From: Blautia hominis | Lineage (GTDB): Bacteria; Bacillota; Clostridia; Lachnospirales; Lachnospiraceae | DNA length: 64,000 nucleotides | Direction: 5' to 3' | NCBI GenBank assembly: GCA_002270465.1 | Contig: NQOF01000004.1 | Coordinates: 124,001 to 188,000 of the forward strand | Shown here: piece by piece, positions 17,628 through 26,599 of the stretch | How positions within the stretch are numbered: position 1 is the first letter of the stretch | How the letters are laid out: each line of letters starts with the position of its first letter | Translations under genes and position numbers: made by a program | Notes under the pieces: model-generated | The model's database searches: none | Told to the model about the DNA's origin: nothing | The model's input: the letters and a program-made list of their open reading frames with translations, nothing else

Positions 17628-18461
17628 ATGGACAAGGTTAAGAAAGGGATTAAGGGGGGTACGCTGCATGTTTTTCTGATACTTCTGTGTATCATAATGC
17701 TGCTGCCATTTTGCTGGGTGATCTCCACATCTCTGAGGCTGCCCGGAGAATCCTTTAAACTGCCGCCCAGTTTTTTTCCCACAGATTTTTGTTATGAGAA
17801 TTATCTGGATGTTTTTACAAAATTCCCCTTCGCAAAGTTTTTGCTGAACAGTATGATCGTGGCAGTGTCATCCGTGGTGTTAAATACACTGGTAACCACT
17901 ATGGCAGGGTACTCATTTGCCAGGATTGATTTTAAGGGCAGAAATGTGGTGTTCATGATATTCCTGGCAGGCATGATGATACCTGCCCAAGCTACCATGA
18001 TACCTGTGTACATCGTAATGTCCAAGCTGGGTCTGGTGGGAAGTCTTTGGGCGCTGATTCTGCCGGCTATGATCAATCCCCTGTCCATCTTTTTTGTAAG
18101 ACAGTTTATGATGACCATACCGGACAGCTATGAGGAAGCTGCCTATATTGACGGGGCAGGCAGAGTGCAGATATATGCCAGGGTCATACTACCTATGTCA
18201 AAATCAGTGATCGTTATGACATGCCTGTTGAATTTTTTGTCTTCCTGGAACAATTTTATGGGGCCATTGATCTATCTGTCAGACTGGGATAAAATGACAC
18301 TCCCCATTGGCCTGCGTGTGCTGCAGGGATACATGGGTACCGGAAGTGTATCTGTAGTTTTGGCGGGGGTGGCGATCTCCATTATCATTCCAACCGCTTT
18401 ATATTTATGCGGCCAGAAGTATTTTCTGCAGGGTATGACCTTGTCAGGGTTAAAGAGTTGA
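17628..18461 (+). CDS. ABC sugar permease, UgpE/YesQ type
   Basis: Second permease subunit, 277 residues, six spans. The EAA loop is YEEAAYIDGAGRVQIYARVILPMSK. GGGAGG precedes the ATG. No ATPase gene is present in this locus, so the importer probably uses a shared MsmK/UgpC-type ATPase encoded elsewhere, as is usual for family 1 sugar importers in Firmicutes. Confidence 0.93.
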   Translation: MDKVKKGIKGGTLHVFLILLCIIMLLPFCWVISTSLRLPGESFKLPPSFFPTDFCYENYLDVFTKFPFAKFLLNSMIVAVSSVVLNTLVTTMAGYSFARIDFKGRNVVFMIFLAGMMIPAQATMIPVYIVMSKLGLVGSLWALILPAMINPLSIFFVRQFMMTIPDSYEEAAYIDGAGRVQIYARVILPMSKSVIVMTCLLNFLSSWNNFMGPLIYLSDWDKMTLPIGLRVLQGYMGTGSVSVVLAGVAISIIIPTALYLCGQKYFLQGMTLSGLKS

Positions 18462-18483
18462 AGTAGAAGAGGAGAATATAGTT

Positions 18484-21078
18484 ATGGACAGATTTGTATA
18501 TAAAAAAGAAAAGACCAGGGAAATTTCTTTTCCGCTGGGCGGGATCGGTACCGGATGTGTAGGGCTGGCAGGTAATGGACAGCTTATTGACATGGAGATT
18601 TTCAATCGTCCCAATAAAGGCTCCCATGCAGGTATGAGCCATTTTGCTGTGAAAGCCGAGGAGAAAGGGAATCTGCTGGACGCCAGGGTCATAAGCGGTG
18701 ACAGTTTTACGCCGTATACGGGGAAATATAACAGACCGCATTTCAACAGTTACGGATTTGGTTCTGACAGAGCATCCCTTGCCGGACTCCCGCATTTTAG
18801 GACTTGTGATTTCAAAGGGGAATTTCCCATTGCTGAGCTGTCATTTGCGGAGGAAAAATTCCCGGGCAGGGTTACCATGACGGCATTCAATCCATTCATT
18901 CCCTGTAATGAAGATGATTCCAGTATCCCGGGGGCATTTTTTGAATTTGAGGTGGAAAATACATCAGATAAGGTACTGGATTACACCATAGCATTTACTA
19001 TGAATAATCTGTATGCGGAAAATGGCGGCATCCATACTTCCTTTTCAGACAGGGGCATACATGTGATCCATATGGAGAACCACGGGCAGAAAGGGGATCT
19101 GTGTATAGGAACGGATGCGGAAAAGACCAGTATGCAGCAGTATTGGTACAGAGGAAACTGGTTTGACAATCTGATGACTTACTGGAAAGAATTCAAGTAT
19201 CCGGGTCTATTGAAGAATCGAATCTATGAAGGGGAGAAAAGAGCCTCAGATGTTAACTATGCGGCAGATGACCTGGCTGTACTGGCTACCCATATGACAA
19301 TAAACCCTGGAGATACGGGGAAAATAAGGTTTGTGCTTACATGGAACCGTCCATATTTTTATAATTATTGGAATCCGGAGAGGGATGAGGAATCCGAAAA
19401 GAAGAGGGCATGGAAAAACTATTATAGCAGATTGTTTGAAAATGCAAAGACCAGTAACTTTTACGCACTGGAAAATTGGGACAGATTATATGGACTGACA
19501 GATTTATTCAGGAAAACCCTGTTCCAGTCCTCCATGCCTGAGGAGGCACTGGATGCAGTATCTGCCAATATTTCTATTATCAAATCACCCACGTGTATTC
19601 GTCTGGAAGACGGTTCCCTGTATGGGTTTGAGGGTAACCACACAGATGCAGGGTGCTGTGAGGGGTCCTGCACACATGTATGGAATTATACTTATGCGGT
19701 GCCCTTCTTATTTCCAAGATTGGAACGCAGTATGCGGAGTCTGGAGTATACATACAGTATGCACGATGACGGTGGAATGGGATTTCGGCTGATGCTTCCG
19801 GTGGGAAGAGAGGCATGGGATTTCAGACCCTGCGCGGACGGGCAGTTCGGAACGGTCATGCGCGTGTACAGGGAGTATAAAGTAAGCGGAGACAAGGACT
19901 GGCTGGCTTCTGTTTGGCCGATGGTAAAGAAGAGTATAGAATTTGCCTGGTCACCCGAAAATGAAGACAGATGGGATCATGATAAGGATGGCGTACTGGA
20001 GGGCAGGCAGCATCACACCCTGGATATGGAGCTTTTTGGAAAGAACGCATGGCTGACCGGTATGTACCTGGGAGCATTAAAAGCGGGAGCGGCTATGGCG
20101 GAGATCATGGGAGATGCGGATACAGCCCGGGAGTACCTGGGTATATTTGAGAAGGGGAAACAGGCAGTTAACAGCCAGCTTTTTAACGGGGAATATTACA
20201 TTCAGGATATTGACTTGAAGGATAAAGGTATTTTGGACGTCTATGCAGGGGGAGGAAATTCCATGCATGACCAGGATATTTATACAGCTTATTGGAACCC
20301 GGAACAGGAAGAGATCATGTATCAGATTGGGGAGGGATGCGGCATTGACCAGGTTCTTGCCCAATGGCATTCCAACCTCATCGGGTTGGGAGAGATCTTC
20401 GAGGAAGATAAGGTAAAGTCAGCCCTGCGCGCAATCTACAAATATAATTTTATATGTGCAAGGGATCATTTTAACCCCTGCCGCCTCTACTGCATTGACG
20501 ATGAGAAGGGGCTGCTGATCTGCAGTTTTCCGGAAGGAAAAAAGAAACCATTTATTACCGCCCCCTATTCTGAGGAGACCATGCATGGATTTGAATATCA
20601 GGCGGCTGTCCATATGATACAGGAAGGTCTGGAGGAGGAAGGGCTGGATTGTATCAGAGCCTTGCGGGACAGATATGACGGTGAGAAGAGGAATCCCTGG
20701 AATGAGTTTGAATGCGGCAGTAATTATGCAAGGTCAATGGCCAGTTATGCCCTGCTGCTTACCTACAGTGGATTTCAGTTTGATATGGGAAAAAAGCTGA
20801 TTGGATTCCACCCGGTTCACGAGATTGGATTTCGTTCCTTCTGGTCTCTTGACAGTGGCTGGGGGAAGGTAAGCTTTGAAGATGGCAAAAAGGATATTAA
20901 GATTTTGTATGGTGAACTGCATGTCCGCCGTCTTGATTTCGGAAGCGCTGCCGGTGAGCCAAAGCAGGTCAAAATAGATGGACATGACGTACCGTTTTGG
21001 AAAGAACAGGGAGTGATCTGTCTGGATATGGATTATTGTGCAGAAGATTTGGTATCCGTTATCTACCGGGAGGTATGA
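18484..21078 (+). CDS. GH116 family glycoside hydrolase (beta-glucosidase/glucosylceramidase-like)
   Basis: 864-residue enzyme without a signal peptide, so it acts in the cytoplasm on imported glycoside. The N-terminal beta-sandwich begins with the family hallmark ISFPLGGIGTGCVGL (GBA2-type N domain). The catalytic (alpha/alpha)6 domain shows CCEGSCTHVWNYTYAVPFLFP and DGQFGTVMRVYREYK, then WDHDKDGVLEGRQHHTLDMELFG. These match GH116 (DUF608), whose members cleave beta-glucosides or beta-xylosides, including steryl and ceramide glucosides. The natural substrate here is unknown. It follows the permeases by 22 bp and precedes a GH172-type gene by 2 bp. Confidence 0.88.
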   Translation: MDRFVYKKEKTREISFPLGGIGTGCVGLAGNGQLIDMEIFNRPNKGSHAGMSHFAVKAEEKGNLLDARVISGDSFTPYTGKYNRPHFNSYGFGSDRASLAGLPHFRTCDFKGEFPIAELSFAEEKFPGRVTMTAFNPFIPCNEDDSSIPGAFFEFEVENTSDKVLDYTIAFTMNNLYAENGGIHTSFSDRGIHVIHMENHGQKGDLCIGTDAEKTSMQQYWYRGNWFDNLMTYWKEFKYPGLLKNRIYEGEKRASDVNYAADDLAVLATHMTINPGDTGKIRFVLTWNRPYFYNYWNPERDEESEKKRAWKNYYSRLFENAKTSNFYALENWDRLYGLTDLFRKTLFQSSMPEEALDAVSANISIIKSPTCIRLEDGSLYGFEGNHTDAGCCEGSCTHVWNYTYAVPFLFPRLERSMRSLEYTYSMHDDGGMGFRLMLPVGREAWDFRPCADGQFGTVMRVYREYKVSGDKDWLASVWPMVKKSIEFAWSPENEDRWDHDKDGVLEGRQHHTLDMELFGKNAWLTGMYLGALKAGAAMAEIMGDADTAREYLGIFEKGKQAVNSQLFNGEYYIQDIDLKDKGILDVYAGGGNSMHDQDIYTAYWNPEQEEIMYQIGEGCGIDQVLAQWHSNLIGLGEIFEEDKVKSALRAIYKYNFICARDHFNPCRLYCIDDEKGLLICSFPEGKKKPFITAPYSEETMHGFEYQAAVHMIQEGLEEEGLDCIRALRDRYDGEKRNPWNEFECGSNYARSMASYALLLTYSGFQFDMGKKLIGFHPVHEIGFRSFWSLDSGWGKVSFEDGKKDIKILYGELHVRRLDFGSAAGEPKQVKIDGHDVPFWKEQGVICLDMDYCAEDLVSVIYREV

Positions 21079-21080
21079 CT

Positions 21081-22163
21081 ATGTTTGATGGATTACAGAT
21101 GAATATGGGGAACCTTTCGCGGCTTTCAGAAGCAAAAACCCGCTCTGTCAGTGCAGAAAACTTTACAGGAAAAAAAGGGAAGGGGGGCATGTGCCCCCTG
21201 GAGAAAGGTACGGCAAAAGAAGCTGCCAGGGACCTGGGCACAGGATGGAAGGTAAACCCATATATTGTTATACCGAAAGAATCTTACTTTACTATAGCTG
21301 ACCTGAAAGGACCCGGTGCTGTGCAGCATATTTGGATGACTCCCGTAGGAAAATGGAGAAATACGATCATCCGCATTTACTGGGACGATAATCCGTATCC
21401 CTCTGTGGAATGCCCGGCCGGTGATTTTTTCTGCTGCGGTTGGCAGGAATATTATCAGGTTTCCGCACTTGCAGTCTGCGTGAATCCCGGAAGCGGACTG
21501 AATTGTTACTGGAGCATGCCCTTCAGGAAAAGGTGCAGGATCACGCTGGAAAACAGGGATGAGGAGCCTGTGACGATATATTACCAGATTGATCATGTTT
21601 TGACAGAAGTACCTGATGACTGTGCGTATTTTCATGCACAGTTCAGAAGGGTAAATCCTCTTCCTTACAAAACAGACTATGTGATACTTGACGGTGTGGA
21701 GGGAACGGGCCAGTATGTGGGAACCTATCTGGCTTGGGGCGTTAATAACAATCTTTGGTGGGGAGAGGGAGAGATAAAATTTTTTCTGGACGGGGACGAT
21801 AAATATCCTACCATATGCGGAACGGGCACAGAGGATTATTTCTGCGGTTCTTATGATTTTGAAGACCCTGTAACACATGACAGGTATCTGCCTTTTACTA
21901 CACCTTATACCGGACTGCAGGTGGTGCATACGGACCAGCTGTATCAAGCGCAGAGAAGATTTGGGATGTACCGTTTTCATATTATGGACCCTATCCGTTT
22001 CAAGACGGATCTGAAGGTTACGATTCAGGCTTTAGGCTGGAGGGAAGGAAAACGTTACCTGCCGCTGCAGGACGATATTGCGTCGGTGGCCTTTTGGTAT
22101 CAGACCATGCCAGGGAGAGAATTTCCAAAACTGCCGGACAAGGATTATTTGGAGATTATATAA
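21081..22163 (+). CDS. DUF2961/GH172-type protein
   Basis: 360-residue protein of the DUF2961 family, some members of which are GH172 fructan or arabinan-active enzymes. Landmarks: GPGAVQHIWMTPV near residue 80, the jelly-roll part SMPFRKRCRITLENR, and the conserved GTGTEDYFCGSYDFE, in which Glu residues are expected in the active site. The ATG at 21081 lies 7 bases after GGGAGG; an ATG at 21075 overlaps the previous stop but is too close to it. No signal peptide. Co-transcribed with the GH116 gene, so the two probably process one heteroglycoside in sequence. The exact reaction is not predictable. Confidence 0.83.
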   Translation: MFDGLQMNMGNLSRLSEAKTRSVSAENFTGKKGKGGMCPLEKGTAKEAARDLGTGWKVNPYIVIPKESYFTIADLKGPGAVQHIWMTPVGKWRNTIIRIYWDDNPYPSVECPAGDFFCCGWQEYYQVSALAVCVNPGSGLNCYWSMPFRKRCRITLENRDEEPVTIYYQIDHVLTEVPDDCAYFHAQFRRVNPLPYKTDYVILDGVEGTGQYVGTYLAWGVNNNLWWGEGEIKFFLDGDDKYPTICGTGTEDYFCGSYDFEDPVTHDRYLPFTTPYTGLQVVHTDQLYQAQRRFGMYRFHIMDPIRFKTDLKVTIQALGWREGKRYLPLQDDIASVAFWYQTMPGREFPKLPDKDYLEII

Positions 22164-22178
22164 AAGTTAAGACAGAAT

Positions 22179-22211
22179 AGAACCTTGAAAGATGTTTCAG
22201 GGTTCTTTTTT
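22179..22211 (+). terminator. Intrinsic terminator of glycoside locus 1
   Basis: AGAACCTTGAAA (22179-22190) pairs with TTTCAGGGTTCT (22195-22206), followed by a T run. It ends the importer-hydrolase operon. Confidence 0.85.
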
Positions 22212-22253
22212 CGTTGAAAAATCAATCCGGTACCGGAAAAAACGAAAATGATA

Positions 22254-22303
22254 TTGACAAAACAGCACATTGGTGTTATGGTTAATTACACAAGTAATGA
22301 ACC
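22254..22303 (+). promoter_or_regulatory. Promoter with overlapping inverted-repeat operator of the GntR-ABC operon
   Basis: TTGACA (22254-22259), a 17-bp spacer and TATGGT (22277-22282) form the promoter. An inverted repeat, GGTTAATTAC (22280-22289) against GTAATGAACC (22294-22303) with 9 of 10 matches and a 4-base spacer, overlaps the -10 box and start site. This placement suits repression by the GntR protein encoded 50 bp downstream. Confidence 0.65.
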
Positions 22304-22351
22304 ATATAACTAATGCACGATACATATTCTTGAAAGAGAGGAGTGGGATAC

Positions 22352-22729
22352 TTGCAGGAATTACTGAGTCAGGAAAAGTCCATATATTTGCAGATCAAAG
22401 AGATGATAGAAAATGACATTATCCGTGACATCTTGCTGGAAGAGGAGCGTGTACCCAGTACAAATGAACTGGCAAAGCTCTATGCCATTAACCCGGCAAC
22501 GGCGGCTAAGGGTGTGAATCTTCTGGTGGATGAAGGTACTTTGTACAAGAAAAGGGGGATTGGAATGTTTGTTGCAGCAGGAGCAAAGCAGAGTATTGTA
22601 AAGAAAAGAAAAAACAGGTTTTTTGATGACTATATCAGGAGCCTTCTGACAGAAGCAGCAAGCCTGGGGATTACCAAGGAGGAGCTGATAGATATGATAG
22701 CAGCCGGAAAAGGGGAGGATGTAAAATGA
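22352..22729 (+). CDS. GntR-family regulator, YtrA-like
   Basis: 125-residue repressor-type protein. The winged helix-turn-helix (SIYLQIKEMIENDII...RVPSTNELAKLYAINPATAAKGVNLLVDEGTLYKKRGIGMFV) fills residues 10-75 and is followed only by a short helical tail, as in the YtrA subfamily. The preferred start is TTG at 22352, nine bases after GAGAGGAG; a GTG at 22343 touches the ribosome-binding site. The stop overlaps the next ATG (ATGA). YtrA regulators usually control the ABC transporter genes beside them, as here, often in response to cell-envelope antibiotics. Confidence 0.9.
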   Translation: MQELLSQEKSIYLQIKEMIENDIIRDILLEEERVPSTNELAKLYAINPATAAKGVNLLVDEGTLYKKRGIGMFVAAGAKQSIVKKRKNRFFDDYIRSLLTEAASLGITKEELIDMIAAGKGEDVK

Positions 22730-23607
22730 GTGAGATGGTTTTAAAATGTGAGGATCTGGTGAAGCAGTATAAAGATAAAAAGGCATTGGATAACGTAAGC
22801 CTTACCCTGGAGAAAGGGAAGATATATGGACTGATCGGAAGAAACGGCGCGGGCAAGACAACACTTTTATCTATTTTAACTGCCCAGAACCCGGCTACTC
22901 ACGGAACCGTGACATTGGCCGGGCAGCCTGTCTGGGAGAATGAGTCCTCCCTATCCCACCTTTGCTTTTCAAGGGAGATAAACGCAAATGTAAACAACAG
23001 CGGGATTGGCGGACTGAAGATAAAAGATTATCTCAAGATGGCTGAGACGTATATGCCCCATTGGGATAAGGATATGGCAGAACATCTTCTGAACATTTTT
23101 CATCTGGACAGGAAAAAAAGAATTTCCAAGCTCTCAAAGGGCATGACCTCCATGATCACCATAATTGTGGCGCTTGCCAGCAAGGCGGATTTTACTCTGC
23201 TGGATGAACCTGTGGCAGGGCTTGATGTGGTGGCGAGAGAGCAGTTTTACAGAATCCTGCTGGAGGAGTATACAGAGACAGGGCGGACCTTTGTCATATC
23301 CACCCACATTATTGAGGAGGCAGCAGACTTGTTTGAGGAGGTTATCATCCTGCACGACGGCAGGATGATCCTGAAGGAAAACACCCAGGAGCTTCTGGAA
23401 AGCTGTGTGCATGTCAGCGGGAAAGAGGAGGATGTGGATGTGGCAACAGCAGGGCTTGTAAAATACAGGGAGGAGAGCATCGGAAGAAGTAAAAGTGTCA
23501 CTGTAAAACTGGGACCGGGACAGAGGCTGGAGACCACGGAGAATGTTACGGTACAGCCTATGAATCTCCAGAAAATATTTGTGGCGATGTGCGGCGGGGA
23601 GGTGTAG
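22726..23607 (+). CDS. ABC transporter ATP-binding protein, YtrB-like
   Basis: 293-residue ATPase. Walker A GRNGAGKTT near residue 40, signature LSKGM near 135, Walker B FTLLDEPVAGLD, and switch His in VISTHIIEEA. A C-terminal extension of about 80 residues follows the nucleotide-binding domain. Encoded between the GntR regulator and two membrane proteins, it probably drives an exporter or resistance-type transporter. Confidence 0.92.
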   Translation: MSEMVLKCEDLVKQYKDKKALDNVSLTLEKGKIYGLIGRNGAGKTTLLSILTAQNPATHGTVTLAGQPVWENESSLSHLCFSREINANVNNSGIGGLKIKDYLKMAETYMPHWDKDMAEHLLNIFHLDRKKRISKLSKGMTSMITIIVALASKADFTLLDEPVAGLDVVAREQFYRILLEEYTETGRTFVISTHIIEEAADLFEEVIILHDGRMILKENTQELLESCVHVSGKEEDVDVATAGLVKYREESIGRSKSVTVKLGPGQRLETTENVTVQPMNLQKIFVAMCGGEV

Positions 23608-23609
23608 CA

Positions 23610-24275
23610 ATGAAAAAATGGAGAATGTTCATTGAATCAGCGTTACAGGTTATAGGAATGTCCATCGTGGTAGTGCTGGGGATCACACTGCTGACCGGAG
23701 GGCAGATCTATATGGGGTTTTCCAATTCATCGGGTGGCCGGGTGGTTTCGGATCTGCCTGCCAAAATGATCTTTGTCAGTATCTTTATCGGGTCAATAAC
23801 TTCCTCCAGTGTCTATTCAAGCTATATACCTGCCGCCATGTGCTTGAACTGCAGGCGTATAGATGCATTGATAGGGATGCAGATCATGAAGTTTATAATA
23901 GCCGTGCTTATGGCTGTCATCACGATACTGCTGTTCCGGATTGGCGGCTGGCAGTTTATGGATGGGGATGTGAGCCGCGCACTGGAACTGGTGGCGATCG
24001 CATTCTGCGCTATGATACTTGTTGTGTCTTTGGGGGAGATTGTGGGACTTATTTATCTGCGGTTTCACAAGATAGGCATGATGATCATGGTAGTATTTTT
24101 CACGGCAGGCGGTGGGATTCTTGGGTCATTTGTAGCTATGAATCTTGAGAAAAGCATTTCTTTTAATTTTGAGTTTGCCAACATCCTTTTATACGCAGCC
24201 ATAGCCGCGGCAGTGGTATGGGTATTGGATATTATCATCTCAAGACGCCTGCTTGCAGGTCTTGAGGTCCAGTAG
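23610..24275 (+). CDS. ABC transporter membrane protein (putative)
   Basis: 221-residue integral membrane protein with about six hydrophobic segments, the first at VIGMSIVVVLGITLLTGG. The ATG at 23610 has GGAGG about seven bases upstream. No named domain can be recognised. Its place after the ATPase and its topology suggest the permease half of the transporter. Confidence 0.8.
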   Translation: MKKWRMFIESALQVIGMSIVVVLGITLLTGGQIYMGFSNSSGGRVVSDLPAKMIFVSIFIGSITSSSVYSSYIPAAMCLNCRRIDALIGMQIMKFIIAVLMAVITILLFRIGGWQFMDGDVSRALELVAIAFCAMILVVSLGEIVGLIYLRFHKIGMMIMVVFFTAGGGILGSFVAMNLEKSISFNFEFANILLYAAIAAAVVWVLDIIISRRLLAGLEVQ

Positions 24276-24287
24276 AGGAGGAGAATT

Positions 24288-24998
24288 ATGTGGAGATCAA
24301 TAAAGGGCCAAGTAAAACTGGAGCTTTGTGACCTGGGTATTTATTTTGCCGTGGAGATTGGATTGTGTGTACTGGGTATGGCGATCATGATTTGTATACA
24401 GGTTTTCGGACATGAGAAAAGTTATTTTCCAATGGGCAGCATGATAGCCATGTTAGGCGTACTGTGCATGGTGTTGTTTGGAAATATATTCGGCATGGGT
24501 ATGGGATTTGATGTGGCAGTCAGTATGGGAAAGACAAGACGGTATTACGTGCCGTCAGCGGTCATCACATACTTTATGATGAATCTGCTGCTGGTCGCAG
24601 GGCTGTTTGTACTCCTCCGAGTGGAGACAGGGGTGTATGCCGTTCTGCTTCCGGGAAAAATAAAGGAGAGCATCCCCGTGCTGACAAAATTTACACTGCC
24701 CTGGGTCGTGGGTCTCTCTGCAGTATTGACCGGCTGTGGGGTGCTGGGGGCTGCGGTAGTCAGACAGTTCAAAAGAGGAAGGATCATTATCCTGGCAGCC
24801 TGGCTTCTCGGCTGCTGGACCATACCGGGTGCCACAGAAGGCAGGGACAGAAATATCCTGGACCGCATGGGAAATGCATGGGGACAATGGTTCGCGGGTT
24901 TTCAGCTTCCGGTACAGATCAGTATGCTGGTGGGGGCAGGAGTTATTTTCACTGTGATCGCTTATCTGTTGTTTCGGAAACAGGCAGTGCAGTGGTAG
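24288..24998 (+). CDS. ABC transporter membrane protein (putative), second subunit
   Basis: 236-residue membrane protein, about six spans, beginning ...LGIYFAVEIGLCVLGMAIMICIQ. AGGAGG precedes the ATG and the gap to the previous gene is 12 bp. The segment MGKTRRYYVPSA resembles the cytoplasmic loop of small ABC-2-type permeases. It probably pairs with the preceding protein. Substrate unknown. Confidence 0.8.
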   Translation: MWRSIKGQVKLELCDLGIYFAVEIGLCVLGMAIMICIQVFGHEKSYFPMGSMIAMLGVLCMVLFGNIFGMGMGFDVAVSMGKTRRYYVPSAVITYFMMNLLLVAGLFVLLRVETGVYAVLLPGKIKESIPVLTKFTLPWVVGLSAVLTGCGVLGAAVVRQFKRGRIIILAAWLLGCWTIPGATEGRDRNILDRMGNAWGQWFAGFQLPVQISMLVGAGVIFTVIAYLLFRKQAVQW

Positions 24999-25003
24999 GA
25001 TTT

Positions 25004-25047
25004 AACAGCAGGTGTATCGTTTGCGAAGACGTACACCTGCTGTTTTT
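25004..25047 (+). terminator. Intrinsic terminator of the GntR-ABC operon
   Basis: AACAGCAGGTGTA (25004-25016) pairs with TACACCTGCTGTT (25032-25044), followed by T residues. Confidence 0.85.
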
Positions 25048-25212
25048 GTTATCTACACCCAAAATAGTTTAAAAACCCAAAAAAAGTATAAATTCACAGA
25101 AGAATAGGCAGAGAAAAAATAAAAAATGTTAAAATAGAGATAAAGTTTATACTAATGGATTTTAAAGAAAAGTGATAAAGTAAATACAGCAAATAAATAA
25201 AGGAGAACAGAT

Positions 25213-26514
25213 ATGAAAATCAAAAAGATCATTGCCTGTCTGCTGGCATCATCCATGATGTTAGGGCTGACAGCATGCGGGGGCAGCAAAGAAAACAACA
25301 AGGAGGCAGCAAAGGAAGATAACAAACTCACCATTTGGGCATGGGATGAATCCTTTAATATAAAGGCTGCCAATGAAGCAAAAGAAATCTTTAAGGAAAA
25401 AAATCCTGACACAGAAGTTGAAGTTGTAACAATGGCACAGGATGATATTGTGGCAAAATTAAATACCAGCCTCTCCTCGGGATCCTATGACGGGCTTCCC
25501 GATATTGTTCTTATAGAAGACTACAGAATCCAGGGTTATCTGAATGCCTACGAATCCGAGTTTGCAGAATTATCAGACGTGGCAAAGCCGGAGGATTTTG
25601 CAGAATACAAGACAGGTGTAAACCAGATAGACGGAAAAATGTATGGTATCCCCTTTGACAGCGGTGTTGCCGCTACATTTTACCGTGCGGACCTGATTGA
25701 GGAAGCAGGATATTCCAAGAGTGATATGGAAAATCTCACATGGGACAAGTTCATTGAGATCGGTAAGGCTGTAAAGGAAAAGACAGGTATTGCCATGATG
25801 TCCGTGTCATCCAATGACATCGGTATTCTCCGTGCCATGCTGCAGAGTGCAGGTTCCTGGTATACAGATGAGGATGGAAAAGTGAACATAGCAGACAATC
25901 AGGCACTAAAAGACTCCATCTCAACATACAAGAGACTGGTTGATGAGGGGATTGTAAAAACCATTTCTTCTGACTGGGATCAGTATGTAGGCGCATTCAA
26001 CAGCGGAGAGGTGGCAACAGTTCCAAACGGATGCTGGATTTCCCCTTCTATTGTCAATGCGGAGGAACAGAGCGGTAAATGGGCAGTGGCAGCTATTCCG
26101 AGACTGAGTGAAAATCCTGATTCCGTAAACGCTTCTTCAGTGGGAGGTGCCGGTTGGTATGTGCTTAAAAATGTGGGACATGAGGAGACTGCGAAAAAAT
26201 TCTTGAAGGAGACATTTGCGTCCAATGTGGATCTGATGAATCAGTTAGCTAAGGATATCAATCTTGTAAGCACTCTGAAAGCGGCATCCGGTGCTGAGAA
26301 TTATCAGCAGGGAGTGGAGTTCTACGGCGGACAGCAGATTTTCCAGGATTTTATGAAATGGACAGATCAGGTACCGTCCGTGAACTATGGTGAGAATACA
26401 TATGCGATTGAGAATCTGATGACAGAAGCGCTTCAGGCAATTCTGGCAGGGGCAGATATGGACAGCACATTACAAGAGTATCAGGTGCAGGCAGAGGCTG
26501 CTGTAGCAAATTAA
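25213..26514 (+). CDS. ABC sugar-binding lipoprotein, locus 2
   Basis: 433-residue family 1 solute-binding lipoprotein. Signal peptide with lipobox LGLTAC (Cys near residue 22), then a Lys/Asn/Glu-rich linker and mature start KLTIWAWDESF. The segments LPDIVLIEDYRIQGYL and GCWISPSIV are typical of sugar binders. AAAGGAG lies before the ATG. First gene of a second importer; a hairpin separates it from the permeases, consistent with higher expression of the binding protein. Confidence 0.93.
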   Translation: MKIKKIIACLLASSMMLGLTACGGSKENNKEAAKEDNKLTIWAWDESFNIKAANEAKEIFKEKNPDTEVEVVTMAQDDIVAKLNTSLSSGSYDGLPDIVLIEDYRIQGYLNAYESEFAELSDVAKPEDFAEYKTGVNQIDGKMYGIPFDSGVAATFYRADLIEEAGYSKSDMENLTWDKFIEIGKAVKEKTGIAMMSVSSNDIGILRAMLQSAGSWYTDEDGKVNIADNQALKDSISTYKRLVDEGIVKTISSDWDQYVGAFNSGEVATVPNGCWISPSIVNAEEQSGKWAVAAIPRLSENPDSVNASSVGGAGWYVLKNVGHEETAKKFLKETFASNVDLMNQLAKDINLVSTLKAASGAENYQQGVEFYGGQQIFQDFMKWTDQVPSVNYGENTYAIENLMTEALQAILAGADMDSTLQEYQVQAEAAVAN

Positions 26515-26530
26515 GACCAGAGGGTGTTAT

Positions 26531-26570
26531 ATAGCCATTCGCTTTGCTTTCAGTGGAAGCGGATGGCTAT
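26531..26570 (+). terminator. Intra-operon hairpin, probable attenuator or mRNA stabiliser
   Basis: ATAGCCATTCGCTT (26531-26544) pairs with AAGCGGATGGCTAT (26557-26570) with one wobble. Only a weak T-rich tail (TATTCT) follows. The position between binding-protein and permease genes is typical of hairpins that lower downstream expression. Confidence 0.6.
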
Positions 26571-26599
26571 TATTCTGCAAAAAAGAGAGGAGAATCACA

